From NCBI GenBank assembly GCA_039679645.1, contig JBDKUO010000017.1, forward strand, positions 1 to 64,000: a DNA stretch of 64,000 nucleotides. Direction: 5' to 3'. This stretch comes from Armatimonadota bacterium. GTDB taxonomy: Bacteria > Armatimonadota > UBA5829. Positions 7,981 through 17,000 of this stretch are shown here, in pieces. Position 1 is the first letter of the stretch. The number at the start of each line of letters is the position of its first letter. Made by a program: the position numbers and the translations under genes. The notes beneath the pieces were generated by a model, which saw only the letters and a list, made by a program, of their open reading frames with translations, had not been told where the DNA came from and did no database searches.

Positions 7981-9002
7981 CAGACGTATCTACCTACCGC
8001 ACGCGCCACTGCGGCCATTTCACTCATTAACTTGTCGAAGTTGGTTGGGGTAAGTGACTGCGGGCCGTCCTTAAGGGCCTTTTCGGGGTGCGGGTGAACC
8101 TCGATCATAAGTCCATCCGCGCCTGCAGCCACCGCAGCCTTAGCGACCGGTGAGACCAGATTGAACTTGCCCGTGCCGTGGCTTGGGTCGGCAACAATCG
8201 GCAGATGAGTGAGCCCGAGCAGCGCCGGGATCGCACTTACGTCGAACGTGTTGCGTGTATACGTCTCGAATGTGCGTATTCCGCGCTCACAAAGTATGAT
8301 ATCATCATTGCCGCTGCTTGCAATATACTCCGCCGCCTGCAGCCATTCTTCTATAGTCGATGCCATTCCGCGCTTGAGCATTACCGGCTTCTTTACATTG
8401 CCTAGTTCCTGCAGCAGCGAGTAGTTGGTCATGTTCCGAGTGCCTATCTGGAGTATGTCGGCGTATTTTGAGACAAGCTCGATATCGCGCGCGTCCATTA
8501 CTTCAGTGATGATCGGCATCCCTGTGACTTCTCGCGCGGCGGCAAGCATTTTAAGCGCATCCTCACCTAGCCCATGGAAGCTGTACGGCGAAGTGCTGGG
8601 CTTGAATGCGCCGCCTCGCAGTATTGTGGCTCCGGATGCCTTGACGGCTTTGGCGACTTCAAGTGTCTGCTCTTCGGTCTCGATTGAGCATGGCCCTGCC
8701 ATCACAACTACTTTCTGTCCGCCGATATCAACACCCCTTACTGAGATGATTGTTTTATCCGGGTGAAAGTCTTTGCCTACAATCTTATAAGGCTTAAGGA
8801 TCGGGATTACACCTTCGACGTATGCAAGCGACGAAAGCTGTTCGGCGATCATCGGCTTTACTTCATCGTGTGCGCCGATTACCCCGACGATTGTCTTTTC
8901 GACGCCCTTAGACAGATGCACTCCGTAACCGCGGTCCTTCAGATTTTTAAGCAACTCATCAAGGTCGCCGTCGGTTGCCGTAGGTGAAAGTATGATAATC
9001 AC
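7980..9002 (-). CDS. aroF: 3-deoxy-7-phosphoheptulonate synthase (DAHP synthase)
   Basis: This 340-residue enzyme makes DAHP from phosphoenolpyruvate and erythrose-4-phosphate, the first shikimate step. An N-terminal ferredoxin-like regulatory domain (about 1-75) precedes the barrel, as in the Thermotoga-type enzyme that is feedback-inhibited by Tyr or Phe. Substrate motifs are [34 protein letters not shown] and [11 protein letters not shown] at 9002 overlaps the hisC stop (GTGA). Clustering with hisC and tyrA supports a role in tyrosine supply. Confidence 0.94.
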   Translation of the reverse strand: MIIILSPTATDGDLDELLKNLKDRGYGVHLSKGVEKTIVGVIGAHDEVKPMIAEQLSSLAYVEGVIPILKPYKIVGKDFHPDKTIISVRGVDIGGQKVVVMAGPCSIETEEQTLEVAKAVKASGATILRGGAFKPSTSPYSFHGLGEDALKMLAAAREVTGMPIITEVMDARDIELVSKYADILQIGTRNMTNYSLLQELGNVKKPVMLKRGMASTIEEWLQAAEYIASSGNDDIILCERGIRTFETYTRNTFDVSAIPALLGLTHLPIVADPSHGTGKFNLVSPVAKAAVAAGADGLMIEVHPHPEKALKDGPQSLTPTNFDKLMSEMAAVARAVGRYV

Positions 9003-10087
9003 AGCCCAAGCACCTCCTTGAACGTATTGATGAACCGCATGTTTTGCTCATCTGTTCCTGTGGTGACTCGAATGTGCGTCGGGCAGCCGAATATGTCGCC
9101 CGTGCGCACGATCACTCCGCGCTTCATCATCTCTTTGAAGACCACCTGACAGTCTCTGCCGGTATCGATCCACAGGAAGTTCGCCTGGGTGGGCGTGTAT
9201 CCAATGCCTATGGCGTCGAGTTCTCTGTAGAAATACTGCTTGGCGCGCTTGTTGAGATCACGGGTGCGTCTGACCTGCTCCGGGTCGCCTATGCTGGCAA
9301 TCGCAGCCACCTGAGCTATGCTGCTGACATTAAACGGCGCCCTTACACGCTCCAGCATATCTGTTATGTGCGCAGGCGCGATGCCGTAACCTATTCTCAG
9401 CCCGGCCAGGCCATATACCTTTGAGAAGGTCCGTAGCGCAAGCATGTTTCGCCCTTCTTTGGCCCATTTGACCGCACGGGTATAGTTCGAGTCATCGACG
9501 TATTCGTAATACGCCTCGTCCAGAAGCAGTATGCAACGCTCCGGGAGCTTGTCCATCACGCGTTCGATATCGTCCGCCGAGACCAGCGTGCCGGTCGGGT
9601 TATTTGGGTTGGTAATTACAAAAATTTTGGTGTGCTCATTGACCTTCGCTAGCATGGCATCGAGGTCGTGTGTCCAGTTTTTGAGAGGGACGCAGTGAGC
9701 GTCGCAGCCCATAATGGTCGATGCGGCCTTGTATTCACCGAACGTGGGGTCGGCCTGAACTATCTCATCGTCCTTATCCAGGAAAGCCATCCCAAGGTAG
9801 AATATGACTTCATCGCCGCCCGCTCCAAAGAAGAGCATGTTCTTATCCACGCCCAAAAACGGCGCCAGAGCCTGTCTGAGTTCATAACAGCTTCCGTCGG
9901 GGTAGAGCGAGACGCTCTCGGCAGCCGCTTTGATTACTTCGATTGCCTTGGGCGACGGCCCGAACGGGTTCTCGTTGGACGCCAGCTTTATAACATCGTC
10001 TATTCCCAGTTCGCGCTTGACCTCTTCAATGGGCTTGCCGGGGATATATGGCTTGAGTTTGAGTATGCACTCTCTGCAGTAATTCAT
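8999..10087 (-). CDS. hisC: Histidinol-phosphate / aromatic aminotransferase
   Basis: This 362-residue class I/II PLP aminotransferase of the HisC family has the [10 protein letters not shown] entry motif, NPNNPTGT, the DEAYYEY segment and the PLP-lysine motif [14 protein letters not shown]. HisC proteins convert histidinol phosphate, and many also act on prephenate or aromatic keto acids. Being first in an operon with aroF and tyrA suggests the aromatic role here. The open frame runs back through the tRNA-Ser gene, but ATG 10087 has AAGGAGAT 8 bases ahead and matches family starts, so the longer version is rejected. Confidence 0.9.
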   Translation of the reverse strand: MNYCRECILKLKPYIPGKPIEEVKRELGIDDVIKLASNENPFGPSPKAIEVIKAAAESVSLYPDGSCYELRQALAPFLGVDKNMLFFGAGGDEVIFYLGMAFLDKDDEIVQADPTFGEYKAASTIMGCDAHCVPLKNWTHDLDAMLAKVNEHTKIFVITNPNNPTGTLVSADDIERVMDKLPERCILLLDEAYYEYVDDSNYTRAVKWAKEGRNMLALRTFSKVYGLAGLRIGYGIAPAHITDMLERVRAPFNVSSIAQVAAIASIGDPEQVRRTRDLNKRAKQYFYRELDAIGIGYTPTQANFLWIDTGRDCQVVFKEMMKRGVIVRTGDIFGCPTHIRVTTGTDEQNMRFINTFKEVLGL

Positions 10088-10221
10088 TTGAAGACCATCT
10101 CCTTGTTCATCAAAAGGATAGCACAAACACGGTCCTTTGGCAAAATCTGCGCTTGGATTAGGTAGACGTGGATAACGAGGTAGAACCGAGGAATATGTAG
10201 AGGAGTGTTCGCATTGGATTT

Positions 10222-10256
10222 CCGAACCCAACCCCCAATCTCTAACACCCGACACC
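10222..10256 (-). repeat. Degenerate heptad repeat, five units
   Basis: On the plus strand the units are CCGAACC, CAACCCC, CAATCTC, TAACACC and CGACACC. On the minus strand they read GGTGTCG, GGTGTTA and so on, matching the GTGTTGG repeat at 1658-1685. It sits between tRNA-Ser and hisC. Confidence 0.6.
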
Positions 10257-10261
10257 TTCAG

Positions 10262-10352
10262 TGGCGGAGCGGCTGGGATTCGAACCCAGGAGGGAGTTGC
10301 CCCCCTACAGCATTTCCAGTGCTGCTCCTTCGGCCAACTCGGACACCGCTCC
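10262..10352 (-). tRNA. tRNA-Ser (anticodon GGA)
   Basis: It spans 91 bases including an encoded CCA. The acceptor arms GGAGCGG and CCGCTCC pair perfectly. The anticodon stem CAGCA/TGCTG holds the loop CTGGAAA with anticodon GGA. A long variable arm (GGGGGGCAACTCCCTCC) is the serine signature, and the T-loop is GGTTCGAATCC. It lies upstream of hisC on the same strand. Confidence 0.97.
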
Positions 10353-10363
10353 ACGCACACAAA

Positions 10364-10393
10364 ATAATAGCATGACGGCGCTTGGATAGTCAA
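10364..10393 (-). promoter_or_regulatory. tRNA-Ser promoter
   Basis: On the minus strand TTGACT (10388-10393) and TATTAT (10364-10369) are 18 bases apart and about 12 bases from the tRNA 5' end. TTGGAT/ATCCAA arms (6 bp) surround the -35. Confidence 0.7.
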
Positions 10394-10464
10394 TCCAAAA
10401 TAGATCAAAAATAGATCAACAGATCAAGCACATTTCAGTTTGACAGATGGGCATAGTTTTTTGA

Positions 10465-10881
10465 CTACAAGTGATAGTCGCCGGAAGCCTCAGGCTGGTA
10501 AAGCACTTCTTTTACCCTAAGATGCCGTTCGCCTCCCGGAACAGACCATGTGAATGTGTCACCGGTCCTGTATCCCAGCATTGCGGTGCCTATGGGGGCA
10601 AGAACTGAGAGCCGAGACTCACTGATATCCGCATCCGAAGGAAACACAAGGGTATAAGTTTCCTCTTCGCCTGTTTCAATATCGGTCAGGTGTACGACGG
10701 AGTTCATGGTTACTACATCAGGAGGTATATCTTTCGGTGCCACTATTTGTGCGCGGGCAAGCTCGTCGTTCAGACTGCTTAAATTCTCGGGCTGACGATG
10801 TTCAAGTGCGCCCGGGTTGTCTATAAGTGCCTGAAGACGCTGTGAGTCATATTCAGTAATAAATATTGCTCGCTTGTTCAT
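10465..10881 (-). CDS. Rnk / GreA-C-domain family protein
   Basis: The protein has 138 residues. The C-terminal half (about 50-135) has the FKBP-like GreA/GreB C-domain pattern (VVHLTDIETGEEETYTLVFPSDAD, LSVLAPIGTAMLGYRTGDTFTWSVPGG), and the short N-terminal helix pair is as in Rnk, the regulator of nucleoside diphosphate kinase that binds RNA polymerase. The acidic tips of the long GreA coiled coil are absent, which favours Rnk over GreA. It lies 17 bases downstream of the ankyrin gene, probably in one transcript. Confidence 0.8.
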   Translation of the reverse strand: MNKRAIFITEYDSQRLQALIDNPGALEHRQPENLSSLNDELARAQIVAPKDIPPDVVTMNSVVHLTDIETGEEETYTLVFPSDADISESRLSVLAPIGTAMLGYRTGDTFTWSVPGGERHLRVKEVLYQPEASGDYHL

Positions 10882-10898
10882 TGCATACTCCTTTGTTT

Positions 10899-11342
10899 TC
10901 AGCCATATGTGCTCTGTCTCATTGCAAGCATGAGCAGTTCGGCAAGATTGTAGTTACCACAACTTAACGCTATGTCCATAGGCGTTTTAGAGTTATCGTT
11001 TTGTATGCGTATTTGTGCTCCACAGCTTATCAGCAGGTCAGCGGTTTCCCAAGCATTGTAGCGAGCTGCGACATGCAATGGTGTGTCACCGACACCGTTT
11101 CTTGAGTCTATATCTTCTCCATGTTTGATGAGCAGCCGAGCAGCCTCAACACTGTTTGAATATGCGGCAATATGAAGCCGACCGTTTCGTTTGGGTCTTC
11201 GCAAGCGCGAGTGTATGAATATGTGGTACAGCTTTCTACAGGCATATGGGGTATGAAGCAGTCTGTCTACTCCAGCGACATCGTTATCCAGTATTGCTAT
11301 GTTCATTCTGTCTTCCCATGAAAACACTGCGGACGCCTCCAT
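10899..11342 (-). CDS. Ankyrin-repeat protein
   Basis: In this 147-residue protein, residues about 50-140 form three ankyrin repeats (NGRLHIAAYSNSVEAARLLIKHG, DTPLHVAARYNAWETADLLISCG, KTPMDIALSCGNYNLAELLM). The N-terminal part (MNIAILDNDVAGVDRLL) looks like a degenerate repeat. There is no signal peptide, so it is cytosolic, and its partner is unknown. The start at 11342 has AGGAAG ahead; an internal ATG at 11306 is an alternative. It is co-directional with the rnk-like gene 17 bases downstream. Confidence 0.8.
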   Translation of the reverse strand: MEASAVFSWEDRMNIAILDNDVAGVDRLLHTPYACRKLYHIFIHSRLRRPKRNGRLHIAAYSNSVEAARLLIKHGEDIDSRNGVGDTPLHVAARYNAWETADLLISCGAQIRIQNDNSKTPMDIALSCGNYNLAELLMLAMRQSTYG

Positions 11343-11597
11343 GCGACGCTTCCTGTACGCACATCAGGCTGGCATCACCTATTTAGCAATAACCAGCCAG
11401 GAACTCTAGAGGAACACTTATTATATTGAAGCTATCATACCCTAGTAACATGGGCAAGTCAAGCTCTGTCGGCAGTCAAAATATGCGGCAAATAAAGGTA
11501 AATATCTGCCTGCCGCAGTCGAGCGCGATCGCACGACATGTTCGGGCGTTCGTGTGAGGAGCACTAACTGCAAAAGTCGTATCAGTGTGGGAATTAC

Positions 11598-11858
11598 TTA
11601 TTTGCCGGTCTCATAGTCATCCATTGCCGTGACCTTAGCATCCGCCGCACAGCATGGGCAGAGAATTTCCTCGCGTGTGCAGTCATCGCTGGTGATTTTC
11701 ACTGGTTTGCCGCAGTGTTCGCAGCGCGGCATATCCTTTAAGCCGCCTCCAAGTTTCTCGGACCTGTCTCTGTAAACTCGCTCCACGATCTCCACCTCCG
11801 ATTTGAAACGATAACTACCGTCAGCTCGACGCGGATTCAATGAATCTACATGACACAT
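11598..11858 (-). CDS. Small zinc-ribbon-like protein of unknown function
   Basis: This 86-residue protein is not assigned to a family. The C-terminal half has Cys-Glu-His-Cys and, 17 residues on, Cys-Pro-Cys-Cys, a probable zinc ribbon, and ends acidic. The N-terminal 42 residues are charged and could be an upstream artefact: a second ATG at MPRCEHCGK would give a 44-residue protein. The Shine-Dalgarno is weak for the first start. The 255 bases between this gene and the ankyrin gene show no further feature. Confidence 0.5.
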   Translation of the reverse strand: MCHVDSLNPRRADGSYRFKSEVEIVERVYRDRSEKLGGGLKDMPRCEHCGKPVKITSDDCTREEILCPCCAADAKVTAMDDYETGK

Positions 11859-11973
11859 GTATACCCCACTTTTTGCAACTATTCAAGTGGTCAGAGCAGG
11901 ATTCTTAAGTATATCTGTATAATTGATTGCTGGTATGCTGATAATTTGATGCTTTGAGGCGAAAATCATTGAG

Positions 11974-12483
11974 TTGAAGATGAGACAGTGTTTTTCCAAC
12001 GCTCAGATAGCCGATTTTTTGCGCAAATCATACTTGGCCGTGGACGGGCTGTGGTTTATGAAAGTCGAGGAGCTCTTATCCCAGGCTGACGCAATGGACC
12101 TTGATGAGTCCGTATGGTCGGTGATGTACAAAATTCAAGCGCGCAAAGCCCGGGAGGTTCTTGGCCTTACCGGCGGCAGTCTTGATGATCTTGCACGAGC
12201 GTTTCAACTCAAATTGACCTCGGAGGGCTACGAGTTTGATGCCGAGATGACCGAGGACGAATTGGTAATAACCATCGCTAAGTGTCCATGGTATGAAGTC
12301 CTGAAAAGCAGCGGCAGGACGCATCTTACCGAAACCATAGCGAACCGAATATGCGGCAATGAGTTCTCAGGTTGGACGAGTGAGCTTGCCGAAAATGTCG
12401 AATTCGTAGTGTGTTCAGGATTATGTAAGGAGTCGGATACCGGCAACACATGTAGATTGGTGTTTAGATCACATATGCTGTAA
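11974..12483 (+). CDS. DUF6125 / ATC-hydrolase-like protein
   Basis: The protein has 169 residues. The opening SYLAVDGLWFMKVEE, then DESVWSVMYKIQARKAREVLGL and KCPWYEVLKSSGR, resembles the small cytosolic family annotated as L-2-amino-thiazoline-4-carboxylic acid hydrolase-like or DUF6125; their real activity is mostly untested. There are two Trp-rich helices early and a Cys cluster (CPW, CGNEF, CSGLC) later. The start is TTG 11974 or ATG 11980, two codons apart. It is followed by the gntR promoter and may be controlled separately. Confidence 0.55.
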   Translation: MKMRQCFSNAQIADFLRKSYLAVDGLWFMKVEELLSQADAMDLDESVWSVMYKIQARKAREVLGLTGGSLDDLARAFQLKLTSEGYEFDAEMTEDELVITIAKCPWYEVLKSSGRTHLTETIANRICGNEFSGWTSELAENVEFVVCSGLCKESDTGNTCRLVFRSHML

Positions 12484-12500
12484 TGCAGTAATGTATTTGA

Positions 12501-12529
12501 TTGACAATTCGGGAAAATTGGACAATAAT
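12501..12529 (+). promoter_or_regulatory. gntR promoter
   Basis: TTGACA (12501-12506) and AATAAT (12524-12529) are spaced by 17 bases. Imperfect inverted arms (ATTGACAATT/AATTGGACAAT) cover the same stretch and could be bound by a repressor. Confidence 0.65.
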
Positions 12530-12545
12530 ACATGAGTAAATAGGT

Positions 12546-12558
12546 TGTATGCCATACA
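12546..12558. promoter_or_regulatory. Candidate GntR/FCD operator
   Basis: TGTATG-C-CATACA is a perfect 13-base palindrome lying between the promoter and the gntR start. FadR/FCD-type GntR regulators bind palindromes of the TTGTATACAA or TGGT-ACCA kind, so autoregulation is likely by inference. Confidence 0.55.
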
Positions 12559-12611
12559 CAGTCAAGTGGTGGGTGTGAACATAAAGTACTAGCTTTGCAA
12601 GGAGGAATACG

Positions 12612-13307
12612 TTGGCGACAGAAAATGGAACTGCGTCCGAGCATATCTACAAAGAGATTCGTAGTATGATCGAGCGTGGGGATCTCAAACCTGGTATGAG
12701 GCTGATACAGCGCGACCTTGCAAAGCGGCTCAAAACCAGTAATATTCCGATTGTGGAAGCAATTCGGCGACTTGAGCATGATGGCTTGGTTGTATCAAAG
12801 CCCAACTGCGGCGCTCAGGTTGTGGATATGTCTTCTGTTGATGAGATTGAGTCCATAATTATGATACGTTCTTCACTTGAGCAGGTGGCCGCACGTCTTT
12901 GTGCCGTTCGAGCGACTGATGAGCAGCGTGTCAAGCTCAAGGAGATGGCAGAAAAATATAAAGCGATTGCCTCGACGGGGAATCGAGATGAGTCTCGAAA
13001 TATTGACGTCAGTTTACACTCATTTATTGCAAAATGTTCCGGTTCTCGCATACTTGCCCGTATGCTTGCTAACTCACGCATAATTACCAACACCATTTAT
13101 AACGTTTTCTGGTTTCCTCCGAATACGCCTGTTCCAGATGTTCATGATGCTCTAGTTAATGCCATTGTATCCGGTGATCCAGATCTTTCTGCACAGACAG
13201 CAAAGACTCATATCGAGAGATCGCTTTCGGTTTTGCATCGAGTTGTTGAAGAGCGCGGTCTTCGGCTGCAAATGCCGGGTTTTCCTCCTGCTTCCGGTAA
13301 CGCTTGA
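12612..13307 (+). CDS. GntR family transcriptional regulator (FCD/FadR type)
   Basis: This 231-residue DNA-binding repressor or activator has a winged helix-turn-helix at about 10-70 (IYKEIRSMIERGDLKPGMRL, then LAKRLKTSNIPIVEAIRRLEHDGLV). A helical FCD ligand domain at about 80-215 carries metal-site-type residues (HSFIAKCSGSRILARM, AHIERS-like TH at the end). The TTG at 12612 is preceded by AAGGAGG at good spacing. The effector is unknown; FCD regulators often sense organic acids. A promoter and a palindrome directly upstream point to autoregulation. No obvious catabolic target lies next to it. Confidence 0.88.
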   Translation: MATENGTASEHIYKEIRSMIERGDLKPGMRLIQRDLAKRLKTSNIPIVEAIRRLEHDGLVVSKPNCGAQVVDMSSVDEIESIIMIRSSLEQVAARLCAVRATDEQRVKLKEMAEKYKAIASTGNRDESRNIDVSLHSFIAKCSGSRILARMLANSRIITNTIYNVFWFPPNTPVPDVHDALVNAIVSGDPDLSAQTAKTHIERSLSVLHRVVEERGLRLQMPGFPPASGNA

Positions 13308-13374
13308 CCGTGCGCGTCTGAGTCGGTATACTGAGTCAAGCCGCCAGGAACTTATAGCCGGAGGAGACCACGCA

Positions 13375-14079
13375 GTGCAAGATATGTCCGCAGCCAATAA
13401 TAATGCTGACTCCTGTGCGCTACCTTGCCTGCTCCGTGATATTAGTCGCATATGCTACTCCGACGCCCTGAAGCTGCAAAGCGATCTGCACGATCGCTGC
13501 GCGGCGGGTGATATACCGGGCGTTTTGATCCTTCTTGAGCATGATCCGGTGATTACTTTAGGAGTCAAAAACTCCAGCCGGGGTAACGTGCTTGCAAGTC
13601 CCGAACTGCTTAAGGCGAACGGTGTGGAGCTTGTCGCGACTGACAGAGGCGGTGACGTTACCTACCACGGGCCGGGTCAACTGGTCGGATACCCCATTGT
13701 GCGACTGCGCGAACTTACCGGTGATGTCCACAGCTATCTGCGCTTGCTTGAGCAGAGTGTAATTGATACCCTTGCCGAGTTTGGGCTTGAGGGCCATAGG
13801 AATGGTCTTGCAGGTGTATGGGTAGCGGATAAGAAAGTCTGCTCGATAGGCATCGCTGTGCGCAAGTGGGTCACATATCACGGTTTTGCTCTCAATGTAG
13901 ACCCAAACCTCAACCACTTCAAGCTGATAAATCCATGCGGGCTTCATTCTGAGCAGATTACTTCCATGGCGAAGCTTCTTGGGTATGCTCCGGATATGCG
14001 CGATGTTCGTGATGCGTATACGCGCGCATTCTCAAAGATATTCAACGTCGAACTCCAAACCTGGTGTGGTCCGACATGA
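13375..14079 (+). CDS. lipB: Octanoyl-[ACP]:protein N-octanoyltransferase
   Basis: The protein has 234 residues from GTG 13375 (GGAGGA nine bases ahead). LipB moves octanoate from acyl carrier protein to the lipoyl domains of 2-oxoacid dehydrogenases and GcvH. Key motifs are RGGDVTYHGPGQLVGYP, the lysine-bearing VADKKVCSIG and the catalytic cysteine in NPCGLHSEQITSM (Cys188). The open frame starts earlier (13159), but that part overlaps gntR and is not conserved. The stop overlaps the tamB start in an ATGA. Confidence 0.93.
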   Translation: MQDMSAANNNADSCALPCLLRDISRICYSDALKLQSDLHDRCAAGDIPGVLILLEHDPVITLGVKNSSRGNVLASPELLKANGVELVATDRGGDVTYHGPGQLVGYPIVRLRELTGDVHSYLRLLEQSVIDTLAEFGLEGHRNGLAGVWVADKKVCSIGIAVRKWVTYHGFALNVDPNLNHFKLINPCGLHSEQITSMAKLLGYAPDMRDVRDAYTRAFSKIFNVELQTWCGPT

Positions 14080-17000
14080 CAGATCGCCGCCAAAAGCTGG
14101 TTATTATCATTGTTGCGTGGCTGCCTGTATTAGCCATGGTATTTGCGAGCGCAGTTTATGTAATCGGCCAGTACCGCAGAACGATAAACAATGCTTCGGC
14201 CATAATAGTCGATGAGCTTGAAGAGCGGCTGGGCCGCGAAGTCAAAATCGGCAGCGCAGCGGTTACGCCGTTTGGGACGGCTGTTTTCGACGATGTGGCT
14301 ATAGCTTCAGGCAAAAAGCTTGCAAACGGCAGTATAGTCAAAGCCAAACAGATACGGATTAAGTACGATGTTAATGCGCTTTTGCTGCGCAGCATGGGAG
14401 CGCAGAGCATCAAGAGTGTGCTGGTAATTGAGCCGCATGTCAATCTTGTCAGGCGGCACGACGGCACTCTGAACGTTATAGACCTTTTCAAGCGCCCGCC
14501 CGGCCCGCCCGGCAAGCCGTTCAAGGGCATAGTAAGCATTCGCGGCGGCAGCCTGATATTCAGGGACTATCTTGCCAAGACAAGGCCGCTGCCTGCCATG
14601 AACCGTATATATGATTTGAATGGGTCATTGAGTGCGGCAGGTTCTCCAATCTACAGATTCCACGGTTCCGGGCGCGGTCCAGGAGGCAGGTTTCAATCGG
14701 CAGACGTTGTCGGCAACTATAATACGCTCACAAAGACAACCGACCTGGACGTCAATGCCCGTGGTGTAAATGCTGCCTACTTGAGCAGATATGTAGGGCT
14801 GACCAGGAGTCTGAATGTGCTTGGCGGCTCAATGAATGTAATCACGGGCATTCACCTGGCCAAATCTGCAGGCAAGACGAAGATGTCTCTTTCAGGCGCG
14901 GCGCGTATTTCCAACGCGAGCGCGCAGTTATCGATTATGACCAAGCCGGTGACTGGCATCAACGGTATTGCTGTGCTCCGTGGGCAGCATGTCATTATGA
15001 GCGTGACCGGCATGCTCATGGGATCAAATGTGCGTGCGGCAGGCACAATAAGCAGCTTTACAAAACCCCGACTGGACATATCGATCTCATCTAAAAACGC
15101 TGACTTTGCGACTCTTCCGACAGCTTTCAAACTGCCCGGTCGTGCTCGTGAACTGCGCGCAAGCGGGCGGGGACCACTGAAGGCAAGGATCACAGGCACA
15201 TCGTCCGCTCCGATAATTGCTTTAGATGCCAGGGTTCCCCAGGCGAGCGTTAAAGGTTATACTGCGCAAAATGTCGGCGTCTCGGCAATGTATAAAGACC
15301 ATATTATTTCGATCTCGCCAATGACATTTACCTGGCGCGGAGCGCGTTTTGTTGCGAGCGGGTCGCTGTCGACTTCCGGCGAGCAGAAGATTTCTGCTCG
15401 AGGCCGTGCGACGGGAGTAAACATAGCCTCTCTGCCGCTTCCTCCTGAGATGCCTGCAAAGGGCACTGCGAGTATTGGGTTCAGTATAAAGGGCACACTT
15501 ACTGATCCTGCAATCCTTGCCAATGTGAGTGTTGCAAATGGTGTGTTTCGAGGAATTCTGGTTGAGACAGCCCGCGCACGTGTAACATATTCCTCCGGGC
15601 GCATTGAAGTTGCAGCTCTTGAGGTGACGAGCAAGGCGGCTGCGGGTCTGGTGACGGCCAGGGGAGAGGTAACTTTACAAAGGGTAAATCTGTCTGTGAC
15701 CGGCGAGTCGGTAAATCTGGCCAGAATCGGTCGACTGTTTGGTTTTGATGATATCACAGGCACAGGCTATTTTGCCGGCACGATCAAAGGCTCCCTCCGT
15801 GCGCCCACATTCGCGGGTGTTTTCGAGGCGTTTGATGCGGGTTACGGCAAATACAGAGCGGACTACGCCCGTATGGAATTTTCAACCGATATGAAGACCG
15901 CCTCGATCAGAAGCGGCATTATAAGGCTTTTTCCTGCGGAGTTAAAGTTCAGCGGCAGCGCGAGCGGCCTTGGGACCGACCGTATAGCATTCAAGACTTC
16001 CGGTCAGGTCGACAGGCTCACGATTGAAAAACTGGAAGAGATTCTGGGTCATAAGATTGATGTAGGCGGCACACTGGTGGGCAGCTTTGATGCGTCCGGT
16101 GTGTATATTACAGACGCCAAGCTGGGTCAGGTCCCGCTACGGGATACCGCTGCCCGGGCGCAATTTACGCTGGAAGACGGTTCCGCATTCGGGTATCCGA
16201 TAACCGAGGCGACTGCGCAGCTAAGCCTTGTCGATAACAAGCTGGAGATAAGCGAAGCTTCGCTTACCAGCCAGGAAGCGAAAGCGACAGCGGACGGTTC
16301 AGTATTGCTGGACACAGGAGTCGTCAGCCTGACATTCGGTGTTTCGGACTTTGATATGGCTCGCCTTCAAGACAAGACCGGCGATTACGCTGTCGTGGGT
16401 GGGAAAGCGCATGCACAGGGTTTTGTTACCGGCAGCATTACAAATCCGAAGATCGTGTTCAGTTCAGCCATAGATAATCTGATCGTAGACTATGTAAAGT
16501 TCGACCAGGCGAAGCTTGATGCCGTGTATTCTGACGGCCTTGTCGAAAATGCATCGGCTGTGCTTGCTAGGGGCAATCAGTCCGTCTCCATTCAGGCAAA
16601 CGGATACAATCCTGAGACAAACTGTCTGGCGTCCGCAAATGGGACGGTTAAAAATGTAAATATCCCTGAGCTTTGGAACATGTTTCGTTCCTCGCCCTAT
16701 TTGCGTTCCGAGAGCGGCGCACGGCTGCGCGAATCGCTTGCGCGTACGCCGAGGTTTACAGGCGGCCTTATCAACGGCAAATTTTCAATGAGCGGCTGTA
16801 TGTCTAATCCCAGCGGCGCGGTCCATCTCGTGGCGTCCGACGTAGGTGTTGATACCAGTCGCATCGAGACAGTTGTTCTTGACGCAAGTCTGTCCGATGG
16901 CACTATTAACCTGGATCAGTTAACTGCCGCATCCGGTTCGGCGAGTATCATCGCCAGCGGCAATTACAAGATAGCCGATAGAAAAATCCAGCTTGATAGC

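Noticed and set aside
10088-10408. Longer hisC frame running upstream
   Set aside because: It reads through the tRNA-Ser gene; the encoded peptide is translated tRNA sequence. ATG 10087 has a good Shine-Dalgarno.
12228-12779. Minus-strand open frame across the gntR promoter
   Set aside because: It is Cys/Pro/His-rich without family features, crosses a promoter and operator, and overlaps two supported genes.
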